Shown piece by piece: positions 24,757 to 33,313 of a stretch of 49,988 bases of DNA (positions within the stretch are counted from its first letter, which is position 1; the number at the start of each line of letters is the position of its first letter). Below the pieces are notes generated by a model. It had not been told where the DNA came from and searched no databases. It saw only the letters and a program-made list of their open reading frames with translations. Source of the DNA: an uncultured Porphyromonadaceae bacterium (GTDB taxonomy: Bacteria > Bacteroidota > Bacteroidia > Bacteroidales > Muribaculaceae); contig CAMWRH010000015.1 of NCBI GenBank assembly GCA_947176605.1, forward strand, positions 1 through 49,988. Direction: 5' to 3'. The position numbers and the translations under genes were made by a program.

Positions 24757-25782
24757 TCAGACGGTCCAGGTCTCGGATGTGCGCTCTATCATGTCGCGCA
24801 GGGAGGTGAACCCTTTCTTGGCACGTACCTGCTCTACCTGGGCCTCTACTTCAGCCTCGTAGGTGGGGGCGGCCACGTCGCGTATCACGCCGATGGCCAG
24901 CGGCAGTTCATGGCCGTCCATCATGGCCAGCTGCTGATGCAGGAAGTTGGCCGGGGTGTGGGCATCGTGGGTCAGCACGTCGTCGAGCGTGTAGCCGTCT
25001 TCACCTATGGTCACGGCCTTGAGGCCGAAGCCGTCCTGCACCAGACCGCGCTGCATTTCCTTGCCGAAGAGCATCTTTTCGCCGTGGCGCAGATGGATCG
25101 TGTGGTCGGCACGCTGCTCTTTGTCGGTGAGGAAGGAGTGGATGCCGTTGTTGAAGATGACGCAGTTCTGCAGCACTTCCACTACTGACGCCCCTTTGTG
25201 CAGGGCGGCGGCCACCATCACTTCCTTGGTGGTGTCGAGGGCCACGTCTATGGAGCGGGCAAAGAAGTTGCCGCGTGCCCCGAATACGAGTTCGGCGGGG
25301 ATGAAGGGATCTTCGGTGGTGCCGTAGGGTGAGGATTTGGTCACTGCGCCACGGTCGGATGTGGGTGAGTACTGCCCTTTGGTGAGGCCGTAGATCTTGT
25401 TGTTGAAGAGGAGGATGTTGATGTCGATGTTGCGGCGCACGGCGTGGATGAAGTGGTTGCCGCCGATGGCCAGGCCGTCGCCGTCGCCCGAGATCTGCCA
25501 TACGGTCATGTCGGGGCGGGCCGTCTTGAGCCCTGTGGCTATGGCTGCGGCACGCCCGTGGATGGTGTGCATGCCGTAGGTGTTCATGTAGTAGGGCAGA
25601 CGCGATGAGCATCCGATGCCCGATATTACGGCTGTGTCTTTGGGGGCCACTCCGAGCTGGGCCATGGCCTTGTGAAGCACGTTGAGTATGGCGTGGTCGC
25701 CGCATCCGGGGCACCAGCGCACACTCTGTTCGCTCTTATAGTCCTGCGGAGCGAAGGTCGCAGCTGTATTGTTGGTTTCCAT
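24757..25782 (-). CDS. korB: 2-oxoacid (2-oxoglutarate):ferredoxin oxidoreductase, beta subunit, 341 aa
   Basis: Thiamine-diphosphate and Fe-S subunit. Cys24 and Cys27 (WCPGCGDH), Cys58 (GIGCSS) and Cys207 (LQNCVIF) are in the positions of the [4Fe-4S] ligands. The ThDP/Mg motif is GDGDGLAIGGNH (99-110) followed by NNKIYGLT (127-134). With KorA it decarboxylates 2-oxoglutarate (or a related 2-oxoacid) to the CoA ester, reducing ferredoxin. It is second in a two-gene operon, 79 bases after korA. The exact substrate cannot be fixed from sequence. Confidence 0.93.
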   Translation of the reverse strand: METNNTAATFAPQDYKSEQSVRWCPGCGDHAILNVLHKAMAQLGVAPKDTAVISGIGCSSRLPYYMNTYGMHTIHGRAAAIATGLKTARPDMTVWQISGDGDGLAIGGNHFIHAVRRNIDINILLFNNKIYGLTKGQYSPTSDRGAVTKSSPYGTTEDPFIPAELVFGARGNFFARSIDVALDTTKEVMVAAALHKGASVVEVLQNCVIFNNGIHSFLTDKEQRADHTIHLRHGEKMLFGKEMQRGLVQDGFGLKAVTIGEDGYTLDDVLTHDAHTPANFLHQQLAMMDGHELPLAIGVIRDVAAPTYEAEVEAQVEQVRAKKGFTSLRDMIERTSETWTV

Positions 25783-25861
25783 GGGATTGCTTTTGTTGGT
25801 GAGGGGCGTGGCCGCGCAGGGCCGTGCCCTTTCTGGAAAGTATGGTTTTATGCCTGCGGAT

Positions 25862-27712
25862 TTATGCCTGCTCCATATGGCGTAACACTCCTTCCACTAC
25901 CTCGCGCACAAGGAAGGGCTGACCCTCGACTTTGTTGACGCGGAGCATTTCCTTGCCCGGGAGGTGCATCTGGAGGTAGTCGGCAAACTGCCCTGTGTTG
26001 AGCTCTGCCACGATGATGCGCTTGTAGCGGCGCAGCACTTCGAGGGCGTTCTTGGGCAGGGGGTTGATGTAGCGGAACTGGGCGAAGGCCACGTCGTGGC
26101 CGGCGGCGTTGAGCTCTTCGGCGGCGGTGTAGAGGTGGCCGTAGGTGCCACCCCAGCCTACGAGGATGGTGTCGGCATCGGGGTTGCCGGCTACTTCAAG
26201 CGCGGGGATGTCGTCGGCTATGCGGGCCACTTTCTCGCGGCGTATGCGCACCATTTCGGCATGGTTGCGCCCGTCGGTGGAGATGGCCGATGTGCGGATG
26301 TCTTTTTCAAGTCCGCCTACGCGGTGCATCGCACCTTCGGTGCCGGGGATGGCCCAGTAGCGCACGAGGTTTTCGTCGCGGTCGAAGGGTTTCCATCCTT
26401 GCTGCAGCATGTCGGCGCTGACGAAGTGGGGGCGTATCGTGGGGAAGTCTTCTTCTTCGGGGATGCGCCATGCGGATGAGCCGTTGGCGATGAAGGCGTC
26501 GGTGAGCAGGATTACGGGAGTCATGTGCTCTATGGCGATGCGGGCGGCCTCGAATGCCATTGTGAAGCAGTCGGTGGGGCTGGCTGCGGCAAGCACGCAG
26601 AGGGGGGATTCGCCGTTACGTCCGTAGAGGGCCTGCATGAGGTCGGTCTGCTCGGTCTTGGTGGGAAGTCCGGTGGAGGGTCCGCCACGCTGCACGTCGA
26701 TCACCACGAGCGGCAGCTCTGCCATTACGGCCAGGCCGATACCCTCACCCTTGAGGGCCAGACCGGGGCCGGATGTGGAGGTGACGGCGAGGTGTCCGCC
26801 GTAGCTTGCGCCTATGGCGGAGCATACGCCGGCTATCTCGTCTTCCATCTGGCAGGCTTTTACGCCGAGGTCCTTGCGTTTGGCGAGTTCGTGGAGTATG
26901 TCGGTGGCGGGGGTAATGGGGTATGATCCGAGGAAGAGGGGGCGTCCGCTCTTTTCGGATGCCATGATGAGTCCCCAGGCTGTGGCGGTGTTGCCGTTGA
27001 CGTCGGTGTATGTGCCGGGGCGCACTTCATCTGTCTCGATACGGTAGGTGGGCATCGAGGAGTGGGTGTTGTGGCCATAATCCCATCCGGCCTGCACTAC
27101 TTTGGCGTTGGCTTCGTAGACTGCGGGCTTTTTGGCGAATTTGGCCTGAAGCTTGCGGAGCACGCTTTCTACTGGGCGGTCCATAAGCCAGCAGATGAGG
27201 CCGAGGGCGAGCATGTTCTTGCATTTGAGCACTGCCTTGGGGTCCATGCCGGAGTCGGCGAGGGTGTTCTTGAGCAGTGTGGTCATGGGCACGAGCAGTA
27301 TGCGGGAGGGGTCGATGCCGAGTTCGGCCACGGGGTCGTCGGTGGCGTATTCGGCTTTGCGGAGGTCGGCGGGACGGAATGTATCGACGTCGCATATGAT
27401 GATGCCTCCGGGTTTGAGATAGCGGAGGTTGGTCTTGAGCGCGGCAGGGTTCATGGCTACGAGCACGTCGGCTTCGTCGCCGGGGGTGTGGACACCTTTG
27501 CCCACATTGACCTGGAAACCGCTCACGCCGCTCAGCGAACCTTGCGGAGCGCGGATTTCAGCGGGATAATCCGGGAATGTACTGATCTGGCTACCCTCTC
27601 CGGCCGATACGTTGGAGAAGATATTACCGGCGAGCTGCATGCCGTCGCCGGAGTCGCCCGAGAAACGGACCACCACACGGTCTAATGTCTTGACATTTGT
27701 GCCTGGCAACAT
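25862..27712 (-). CDS. korA: 2-oxoacid:acceptor oxidoreductase, alpha subunit with fused gamma domain, 616 aa
   Basis: The N-terminal about 190 residues are the gamma (CoA-linked) domain, opening VVVRFSGDSGDGMQLAGNIF. The alpha part (about 210-616) contains YPITPATDILHELA, QMEDEIAGVCSAIGASYGG and TSTSGPGLALKGEGIGLAVMAELP, typical of pyrimidine-ring binding in ThDP oxidoreductases. The gamma-alpha fusion and length are the normal form of KorA in anaerobes. It is first gene of korAB. A -7 element lies 187 bases upstream, leaving a long leader in which no known riboswitch was recognised. Confidence 0.95.
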   Translation of the reverse strand: MLPGTNVKTLDRVVVRFSGDSGDGMQLAGNIFSNVSAGEGSQISTFPDYPAEIRAPQGSLSGVSGFQVNVGKGVHTPGDEADVLVAMNPAALKTNLRYLKPGGIIICDVDTFRPADLRKAEYATDDPVAELGIDPSRILLVPMTTLLKNTLADSGMDPKAVLKCKNMLALGLICWLMDRPVESVLRKLQAKFAKKPAVYEANAKVVQAGWDYGHNTHSSMPTYRIETDEVRPGTYTDVNGNTATAWGLIMASEKSGRPLFLGSYPITPATDILHELAKRKDLGVKACQMEDEIAGVCSAIGASYGGHLAVTSTSGPGLALKGEGIGLAVMAELPLVVIDVQRGGPSTGLPTKTEQTDLMQALYGRNGESPLCVLAAASPTDCFTMAFEAARIAIEHMTPVILLTDAFIANGSSAWRIPEEEDFPTIRPHFVSADMLQQGWKPFDRDENLVRYWAIPGTEGAMHRVGGLEKDIRTSAISTDGRNHAEMVRIRREKVARIADDIPALEVAGNPDADTILVGWGGTYGHLYTAAEELNAAGHDVAFAQFRYINPLPKNALEVLRRYKRIIVAELNTGQFADYLQMHLPGKEMLRVNKVEGQPFLVREVVEGVLRHMEQA

Positions 27713-27898
27713 ATTGTCTGGGGTTTTGCGCAGCGATCAGCCGGGCGAGGGGAGTGACTTCGGGAGTCGCGGAGCGGCGGATACTACTGCTTTTTTTGAT
27801 ATAACTTGATTTAAGGTTAACCGGAGCAGCGCCATACGGCAAAGTGACGTTTCTGACCCTTTGCCATCAGCCGATTGCATCCGGCGCTTATCCACGCG

Positions 27899-27906
27899 CA
27901 AAATTA
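27899..27906 (-). promoter_or_regulatory. Probable -7 element of korAB
   Basis: The minus strand reads TAATTTTG (exact TAnnTTTG), with TTTCG rather than TTTG near the -33 position. The predicted leader is about 180 bases. A TTATCCACG sequence (one change from a DnaA box) adjoins it at 27888-27896. Confidence 0.55.
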
Positions 27907-27974
27907 CAAATAATTTCCAATATCCGAAACTTTCCCTCCCCCAATTTCGCACCTCTCCCCCGTTTTAAAAGTAA

Positions 27975-28019
27975 ATTCTCCCGCCTGTCATCACCGGAAG
28001 TAATGTCAGGCGGGAGAAT
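27975..28019 (-). terminator. Terminator at the end of the nuclease/receptor operon
   Basis: ATTCTCCCGCCTG (27975-27987) pairs with CAGGCGGGAGAAT (28007-28019). On the minus strand the sequence after the stem is TTACTTTTAAAA. It starts 42 bases beyond the last nuclease stop codon. Confidence 0.8.
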
Positions 28020-28060
28020 ATAAGTAACTTACTTATCAGGTTAAGATGGTATTTGCGGGA

Positions 28061-29818
28061 TCAGCGGAGGAGGTGCTTGGTGGCGCGGGTGCCGCGGACG
28101 AGGATGTAGAGGCCGGGGGCGGTGGGGGCACCGCTGAGGCGTTCGCCCTGGAGGGTGTACCATTCTTCGGTCTGTGCGGCATCGGATTCCCGGCCGTCGG
28201 CAGAGGGGAGGGTCTGCACCCCTACGGTCTGTGTGGTGCAGCGGTAGAGGTCGATGGCCTGCTGGTTGGAGGTGTAGATGCTGAAGCGGGGCGACTGGGC
28301 GTTGTACTGCAATGTGCCGTAGGTCGAGCCGAAGCTGATGGCGGTGTTGCCGTCGGCCGTGAGGCTGATTTCGGTGGCCATACCCTCTTCGCGGATGTAG
28401 CACTTCTTGGCGGCATCGGTCCAGAGGAATCCCAGGGGCTCAAGGGTCATGTCGCATACCTGCACGTACCATTCGCCTCCTCCGGAGGGCTGGAGCTTCA
28501 GCAGGGCGGTCCCTTCAGGGAGTAAGGTGATCTGGCCGTCGGCCACATCGACGTTGCCGGAAATCTTGATGTAGTTGGACGATGAACTTGACCCTGCCTC
28601 GTATCCCATCGCGGCGTAAGCCTTCGAGGATACGGCTACATAGATGGATTCTTCGTTGATTTCCGAGTCGTCGGCCACACGCTGCCAGGTGGCGTGCATG
28701 AAGTCGTCGCCACCTTCGCGGAACGAGGTGAGGGTTATGGTGCTCACCGCGCTGCGGTAGGGCATCCCGTCAAGCTCAGTCTCGGCATAGGCCCGGTAAG
28801 TGAGGCTCTCGCCCGGCTCTTGGGCTGCCGGGATGGCGATGGCCCCTTCATAGGGGAGAAACTCGCCGTCTTCGCCAACGGCATAGTAGACCGACGTGCC
28901 TTCCGGCGCGGTAATCTCCATATCGAAGGCATCCCACCAGCGGCCGCTCCAGGTGTTGACTCCGGCAAGGGTATAGTTGCCGAACACGGGGGCATCCGGA
29001 CGGTTGGCCACAGGAGCCGTCATGGCCTCTTCAAGCGAAAGGGGCACATCGCTCTTCATACCCCAGATATGCTCTGCCAGACCGGGTATGGCCACGAAGG
29101 GATTCTCGTTTTTCTGCACACCGGCCACGGCGGCATTGCGTCCGGCCTCACGCTCGTCGACCGGGTCGGAAGCAGCCCAGTCGAGCAGCATGGCATATGC
29201 CCAGGGCTGCAGAGTGGGCCATGCGGTGAGCTCGTACATGCAGGCCGGCGAGCTCTGCCATGAGATATCATCGTAGAGGGTGAAGATATAGAAGTAGGCA
29301 CGTGCGAAGTCACCCTTGTATTCGTCGGCCGGCTCGAATGCGGTGGATGCGCCGCCGCCGTATCCCGCAGCCGGAGCGCCCACGTTGGAGAGACCGTTGC
29401 TCCAGGTGACGCGGGCCACCGGAGCGAGCGGATGATTGCTCTTGCGCCCGTTGGCATCGGCATCGGAGGGGTTGAGGTGATGCAGGTCCTTGTAGGCGGC
29501 ATTCTTCTCGCCACCCCACCAGGAGTTGGCCACGGCATGCTCGATGTTCATGCCGGAGTGGCCGTTGGCCACCCATACCAGACGGTTGGAGTACATGTCA
29601 AACCAGGCCTCCCGGCCATCGATAAGGCGCACGTCGGCCTTTTCGAAAGCTGCCCATGTGGCATCGCCGTAGGATATCTGGGTATGAGGCAAGGCTATGG
29701 CCTTTACAGCCTCTTTGAGCTGCGCTCCGCAGAGTCCTTCGAGCGAGGAATAGTCGGTGGCGGAGCCGCTGATGGCAAGCGCCGACAGGAGCGCGGCCAT
29801 TGTAAGGTTCTGTTTCAT
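28061..29818 (-). CDS. Secreted endonuclease I family nuclease, 585 aa
   Basis: The signal peptide is about residues 1-20. The endonuclease I (EndA/Vvn-like, beta-beta-alpha metal fold) domain spans about 25-260, with Glu93-His94 in MNIEHAVANSWWGG, DLHHLNPSDADANGRKSNHPL (111-131, metal-ligand Asn128) and the EPADEYKGDFARAYFY segment. A beta-sandwich region follows (about 285-385: VYYAVGEDGEFLPYEG, as in CHB/Ig-like add-ons), then a strand-rich region and a C-terminal end (WYTLQGERL, APGLYILVRG) like a degenerate T9SS/surface-anchoring tail. It should cleave DNA or RNA outside the cell. It is last gene of the operon, 49 bases behind its paralogue. Confidence 0.86.
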   Translation of the reverse strand: MKQNLTMAALLSALAISGSATDYSSLEGLCGAQLKEAVKAIALPHTQISYGDATWAAFEKADVRLIDGREAWFDMYSNRLVWVANGHSGMNIEHAVANSWWGGEKNAAYKDLHHLNPSDADANGRKSNHPLAPVARVTWSNGLSNVGAPAAGYGGGASTAFEPADEYKGDFARAYFYIFTLYDDISWQSSPACMYELTAWPTLQPWAYAMLLDWAASDPVDEREAGRNAAVAGVQKNENPFVAIPGLAEHIWGMKSDVPLSLEEAMTAPVANRPDAPVFGNYTLAGVNTWSGRWWDAFDMEITAPEGTSVYYAVGEDGEFLPYEGAIAIPAAQEPGESLTYRAYAETELDGMPYRSAVSTITLTSFREGGDDFMHATWQRVADDSEINEESIYVAVSSKAYAAMGYEAGSSSSSNYIKISGNVDVADGQITLLPEGTALLKLQPSGGGEWYVQVCDMTLEPLGFLWTDAAKKCYIREEGMATEISLTADGNTAISFGSTYGTLQYNAQSPRFSIYTSNQQAIDLYRCTTQTVGVQTLPSADGRESDAAQTEEWYTLQGERLSGAPTAPGLYILVRGTRATKHLLR

Positions 29819-29867
29819 ATGTCGGGTAAGTATGCCGCCCCTGCGGTGAGGGGCGGCTGTTGAGGAT

Positions 29868-31583
29868 TTAGATTATGATCTTTACGGGTCGGCGCAATGC
29901 GGGTGATGTCACCAGATATACGCCGGGGGTAAGCGGGATGAAGTCGCCGTGGGCCACGCCCGCATAATGGCCCAGGTGGAGCCCTGCGGCATCATGGATG
30001 TCGATTGAGGCTGCATCGAGGTCGGTGATGATGCGTATGCCACCCTCGGCGCGGCCGATTATAAGCGAGCCGTCGGCCTGAAGCGTATCCACACCCGATG
30101 TCTCGACGGTAATTACCCCGGAGGGATCGGAAAGGAATCCGAGACGTGATGAACATACCTGATATGTCTCCATCACCGCCGGGTCGCGCCCTTCGATGCG
30201 CAGCGAGGTGCCGGAAGCCTCAAGCTCGTCGGTCTCGGCCCCGTCGGGGAGGTAGCGGGTGCGGTAGATCACGTAATAATCCACGGCCTCGTCGACGGGT
30301 GCGGGCATCCATGCGGCCGTGTATGCGTAATCGGTCACATCCACCGGAGGAAGGGCCACCACGGGCGACAGCTGCGGCACGGGGCACCCCTCTCCTATCA
30401 GCGTCACGCCGACGGTAGACTCCATGCCGCCGTCGTAGATGCCCAGAGTGGCTGTATGGCGCCCGATCGAGGCGGGAGTATATTCTACGGCCAGGAGGTA
30501 TTCGCCGGTGGTATTTATCGATGAGGCCGGGATGGAGCGCACCGGAAGATTGAACATATCCTTGTCGGCCCCGCCGACGCGGACGCTGAGCGCCTCGCGG
30601 AAGTTGCCGCCACGCAGGGTGACGTAGGCCGTCATGGAGCCGCCGACGGCGGTCTGTCCGAAGTCGATTGCCTCGCCGTTGACGGGCATGGTCAGCTCAG
30701 GGTCGCCGGTGATCGGCGGGGTGACCTGGCCCCCCTGTTCGGAAATCAGGAATACTTCGGAGGTGCGTGTACCCCAGATGTATTCGGCGAGTTCCGGGAA
30801 GTCGACGAAGGGGTTGCGGTTGCCCTGAGAGATCTCTACTGCATCGTTGCGCAGTATCTCCTTCTGGCTCACCGGGTCGAGGCGCCCCCACTGCAGGAGC
30901 ATCTCGTAGGCCCATGGCTGCAGCGTGGGATAGGAGGATTTCGTAAACATCCAGTCGTACTGTGCGGCCCAGGAGATGTCGTCGTATACGGTGGCCATGT
31001 AGAAGAATCCGCGGGCGAAGTCGCCTTTGTATTCATCGGCAGGCTCGAATACGGCACCTGAACCGCCGCCGTAACCGGGCACGGGGAGGCCCACGCGGGT
31101 GACTCCGTTGTCGAAGTAGGCGTCATCCACCGGGCCGAGCGGGTAATTGCTCTTGGCCATGTTGGCGGCGCCATCCGACGGGTATAGATTCCACATGTCG
31201 GAATAGGCGGGGGTATACTCCACGTCATTGCCTACCTTCCACCATGACTTGGGCACGCTGTGCTCGCGCTGCATGTGGTTGGCCGAGAAGGATGACTTGG
31301 CCGACTGTCCGGCGCGGATGAGATACATCTCGTCGGAGTACATTTCCCACCAGCGTTTCTGACCGTCGACAAGTTCGGGATATACGTCGGAGTATTGCCA
31401 GTAGGTGGGGAGGTCGGAATATTCGAGGCGGCGGTGCGACTGCACGCATTCCTTGGCGGCCGCCTTGAGGGCCTCGCGTTTTTTCCCGTCCATGCGGGAA
31501 TAATAGGCCGCATCATACCCGGCGCTTGCGAGCGCCGGGCAGGATGCGGCCACGATAAGGGTTATCAGTAACCGGGTGTTCAT
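29868..31583 (-). CDS. Secreted endonuclease I family nuclease with T9SS-type tail, 571 aa
   Basis: The signal peptide is about residues 1-21. The endonuclease I domain (about 22-270) has Glu107-His108 in REHSVPKSWW and a second motif DMWNLYPSDGAANMAKSNYPL in which Asn146 is kept, while the His-His/His-Asn of the family is Trp-Asn. EPADEYKGDFARGFFY is shared with the neighbour. An ASPM/choice-of-anchor-like Ig domain (about 300-400) and a fibronectin-III-like domain (about 405-495) follow. The last about 75 residues (ASIDIHDAAGLHLG, LTPGVYLV, RRPVKIII) look like a T9SS type A sorting domain. Its start overlaps the stop of the DUF5689 gene by four bases, so translation is probably coupled. Confidence 0.86.
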   Translation of the reverse strand: MNTRLLITLIVAASCPALASAGYDAAYYSRMDGKKREALKAAAKECVQSHRRLEYSDLPTYWQYSDVYPELVDGQKRWWEMYSDEMYLIRAGQSAKSSFSANHMQREHSVPKSWWKVGNDVEYTPAYSDMWNLYPSDGAANMAKSNYPLGPVDDAYFDNGVTRVGLPVPGYGGGSGAVFEPADEYKGDFARGFFYMATVYDDISWAAQYDWMFTKSSYPTLQPWAYEMLLQWGRLDPVSQKEILRNDAVEISQGNRNPFVDFPELAEYIWGTRTSEVFLISEQGGQVTPPITGDPELTMPVNGEAIDFGQTAVGGSMTAYVTLRGGNFREALSVRVGGADKDMFNLPVRSIPASSINTTGEYLLAVEYTPASIGRHTATLGIYDGGMESTVGVTLIGEGCPVPQLSPVVALPPVDVTDYAYTAAWMPAPVDEAVDYYVIYRTRYLPDGAETDELEASGTSLRIEGRDPAVMETYQVCSSRLGFLSDPSGVITVETSGVDTLQADGSLIIGRAEGGIRIITDLDAASIDIHDAAGLHLGHYAGVAHGDFIPLTPGVYLVTSPALRRPVKIII

Positions 31584-33286
31584 TCTATTTCTTGGATCTG
31601 GGAGATGGATGATATTCCATATGTGCCGAGCACTTCGCCTACGTTGCAGAGCATCTTGACGTGGACGCCAAGTTTCTCGGGGTTGCGGTTGAGGCGGTAC
31701 TCCGTGCGGAACGTGCCGCTGAGCAGTACGGGGATCGAGGCAGATGTGGACGCGGTGCCTCTTGCCTCACCGATGATGATGTTGGCTCCGGCATAGTCAT
31801 CGCCTTCGGTATAGGGGCCGAAGGTGGCGCCGGCCTCAAAGGAAGCGCCCTGCACGAATCCCACGATATAACCCTCTACCCATACATTTTCCTGGGGCTC
31901 GGGATTATTGATGATATAGAGCACGCTGTAGGGGTCGTCGGCGGTGCCCGAACCGGCATCTGTCAGGCCGGGGATATCGAGCCCTTCGAGCTCGAAGTCT
32001 GAGAATCCGGCAGCCACGTCGGTCACGGCCGGCATACCGAGCCATTCGAGCAGCGAGCCCTGCACCTTGAGGGTCTTGCCGAGGGCCTGCGGGTTGTCGA
32101 GCAGGTTGACGTATTCACGTATCTTGGAGCCGGAGGGGAGGTTGACCACCATCATCTCCTCGAGCGGAGAGTTGGAAGAGGGGGCTATTACGACATTGTT
32201 GTCGACCTCGGCGTCGGCGGCGGTGAAGATGATCTGGTCGGTCGAAGTGACCTCCGACACACCGAGGCGCACGCTGCCGATGATCTTACCCTCTACCCAT
32301 GCCACGCGGCCGTTGCTGTTCATGGCGATGGCCTCGGGCACTGTATAGGGCTCTGACTTGGAGCCGGCAGTGTCGAAGATCACATCTTCCATGCCGCGGA
32401 GCAGAAGCTGCCAGGAGTCGTTGTAGCGGGTCAGGATACCGCGCACGGTGCCGGTGCCTTCGGGGAGGGGTTCGTTCCAGAAGGAGCTGTAGCCCGAGCA
32501 GCGCACATTGAGCTGGTTGCCTGCGGCATCGCGGATGTAGCGGTCGCAGGTCTCCTGATATGTGGCGAAGGTGACGGGGGGAGTCTGTCCGGCATCGACG
32601 AAGCTTACGTTGGGTATCTCCACCAGCTGGCTCATTATGTTGAGGTATGACGGGCCGTAGGCGGGGATTGTCTTGAGGGTCGCGAGGTCGATGATTGTGC
32701 AGTAGGGGTCATTGGCCGGGGCTTCGGAGCCGTAGCGGATATACTTGAAGTCCTGGTCGGGGAGGCCGTTGAGCTGCGACACGGCGCGGAACTCGTCGAA
32801 GGGCATGAATCCGATCTGCGGATTACCGTTGTACTCGCTGAGCGCACCGATCTGGAAATAGTTGGCGTAAAGGCCTACCCATTGGTCGGTGACATTGACC
32901 ACGAGCTCCTGACCGAGACGATAGTCGATGTACATGCTGCTCTGATTGATCGAGAATGCCAGGGCCGAGGTCTCGTCCTGAATTACGAGCGACTTGTAGA
33001 TATTGCCCGAGGCATCGCTCGAGATTACGCGTCCCTTGATGATGTAGGGGGTCTTCGAGGCCTCGTCCTTGTAGGGGACGCGCACGGCGATTTCCTCGCC
33101 GAAGAGCTGCTTGAACTCTGCCAGTGTGGTATTGGCCTCCAGGGTAGCCACGGGCACTTGCAGCTCCGGAGCATCGTAGGAGTCCTGACAGCCGGTGAGC
33201 GTGATGGAGCCGCCGGCTATTGCGGCCAGGGCCATGGCACCTCCGAAGAGGTGCCGGGCTATGGCTTTATATGCGATTGCTTTCAT
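31580..33286 (-). CDS. DUF5689-type surface lipoprotein with C-terminal OB-fold-like domain, 568 aa
   Basis: Lipoprotein: the lipobox ends in LTGC with Cys33, and the mature start CQDSYDAPE has early acidic residues like the Bacteroidota lipoprotein export signal, so surface exposure is inferred. About 45-300 matches my memory of the DUF5689 family (TLAEFKQLFG, YIIKGRVISSDASGNIYKSLVIQDE), a beta-barrel nucleic-acid-binding-like fold. The C-terminal part (about 440-568; GTADDPYSVLYIINNP, VWVEGYIVGFVQG) resembles DUF6359-type OB folds. Expected role: binding nucleic acid on the cell surface for the nucleases and receptor encoded beside it. Start is 27 bases after the previous gene. Confidence 0.78.
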   Translation of the reverse strand: MKAIAYKAIARHLFGGAMALAAIAGGSITLTGCQDSYDAPELQVPVATLEANTTLAEFKQLFGEEIAVRVPYKDEASKTPYIIKGRVISSDASGNIYKSLVIQDETSALAFSINQSSMYIDYRLGQELVVNVTDQWVGLYANYFQIGALSEYNGNPQIGFMPFDEFRAVSQLNGLPDQDFKYIRYGSEAPANDPYCTIIDLATLKTIPAYGPSYLNIMSQLVEIPNVSFVDAGQTPPVTFATYQETCDRYIRDAAGNQLNVRCSGYSSFWNEPLPEGTGTVRGILTRYNDSWQLLLRGMEDVIFDTAGSKSEPYTVPEAIAMNSNGRVAWVEGKIIGSVRLGVSEVTSTDQIIFTAADAEVDNNVVIAPSSNSPLEEMMVVNLPSGSKIREYVNLLDNPQALGKTLKVQGSLLEWLGMPAVTDVAAGFSDFELEGLDIPGLTDAGSGTADDPYSVLYIINNPEPQENVWVEGYIVGFVQGASFEAGATFGPYTEGDDYAGANIIIGEARGTASTSASIPVLLSGTFRTEYRLNRNPEKLGVHVKMLCNVGEVLGTYGISSISQIQEIE

Positions 33287-33313
33287 TGCTTGATGATGGT
33301 TGATGAGGGGTGA

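Noticed and set aside
27713..27898. Riboswitch in the long korA leader
   Set aside because: No conserved riboswitch core could be recognised by eye; length alone is not enough.
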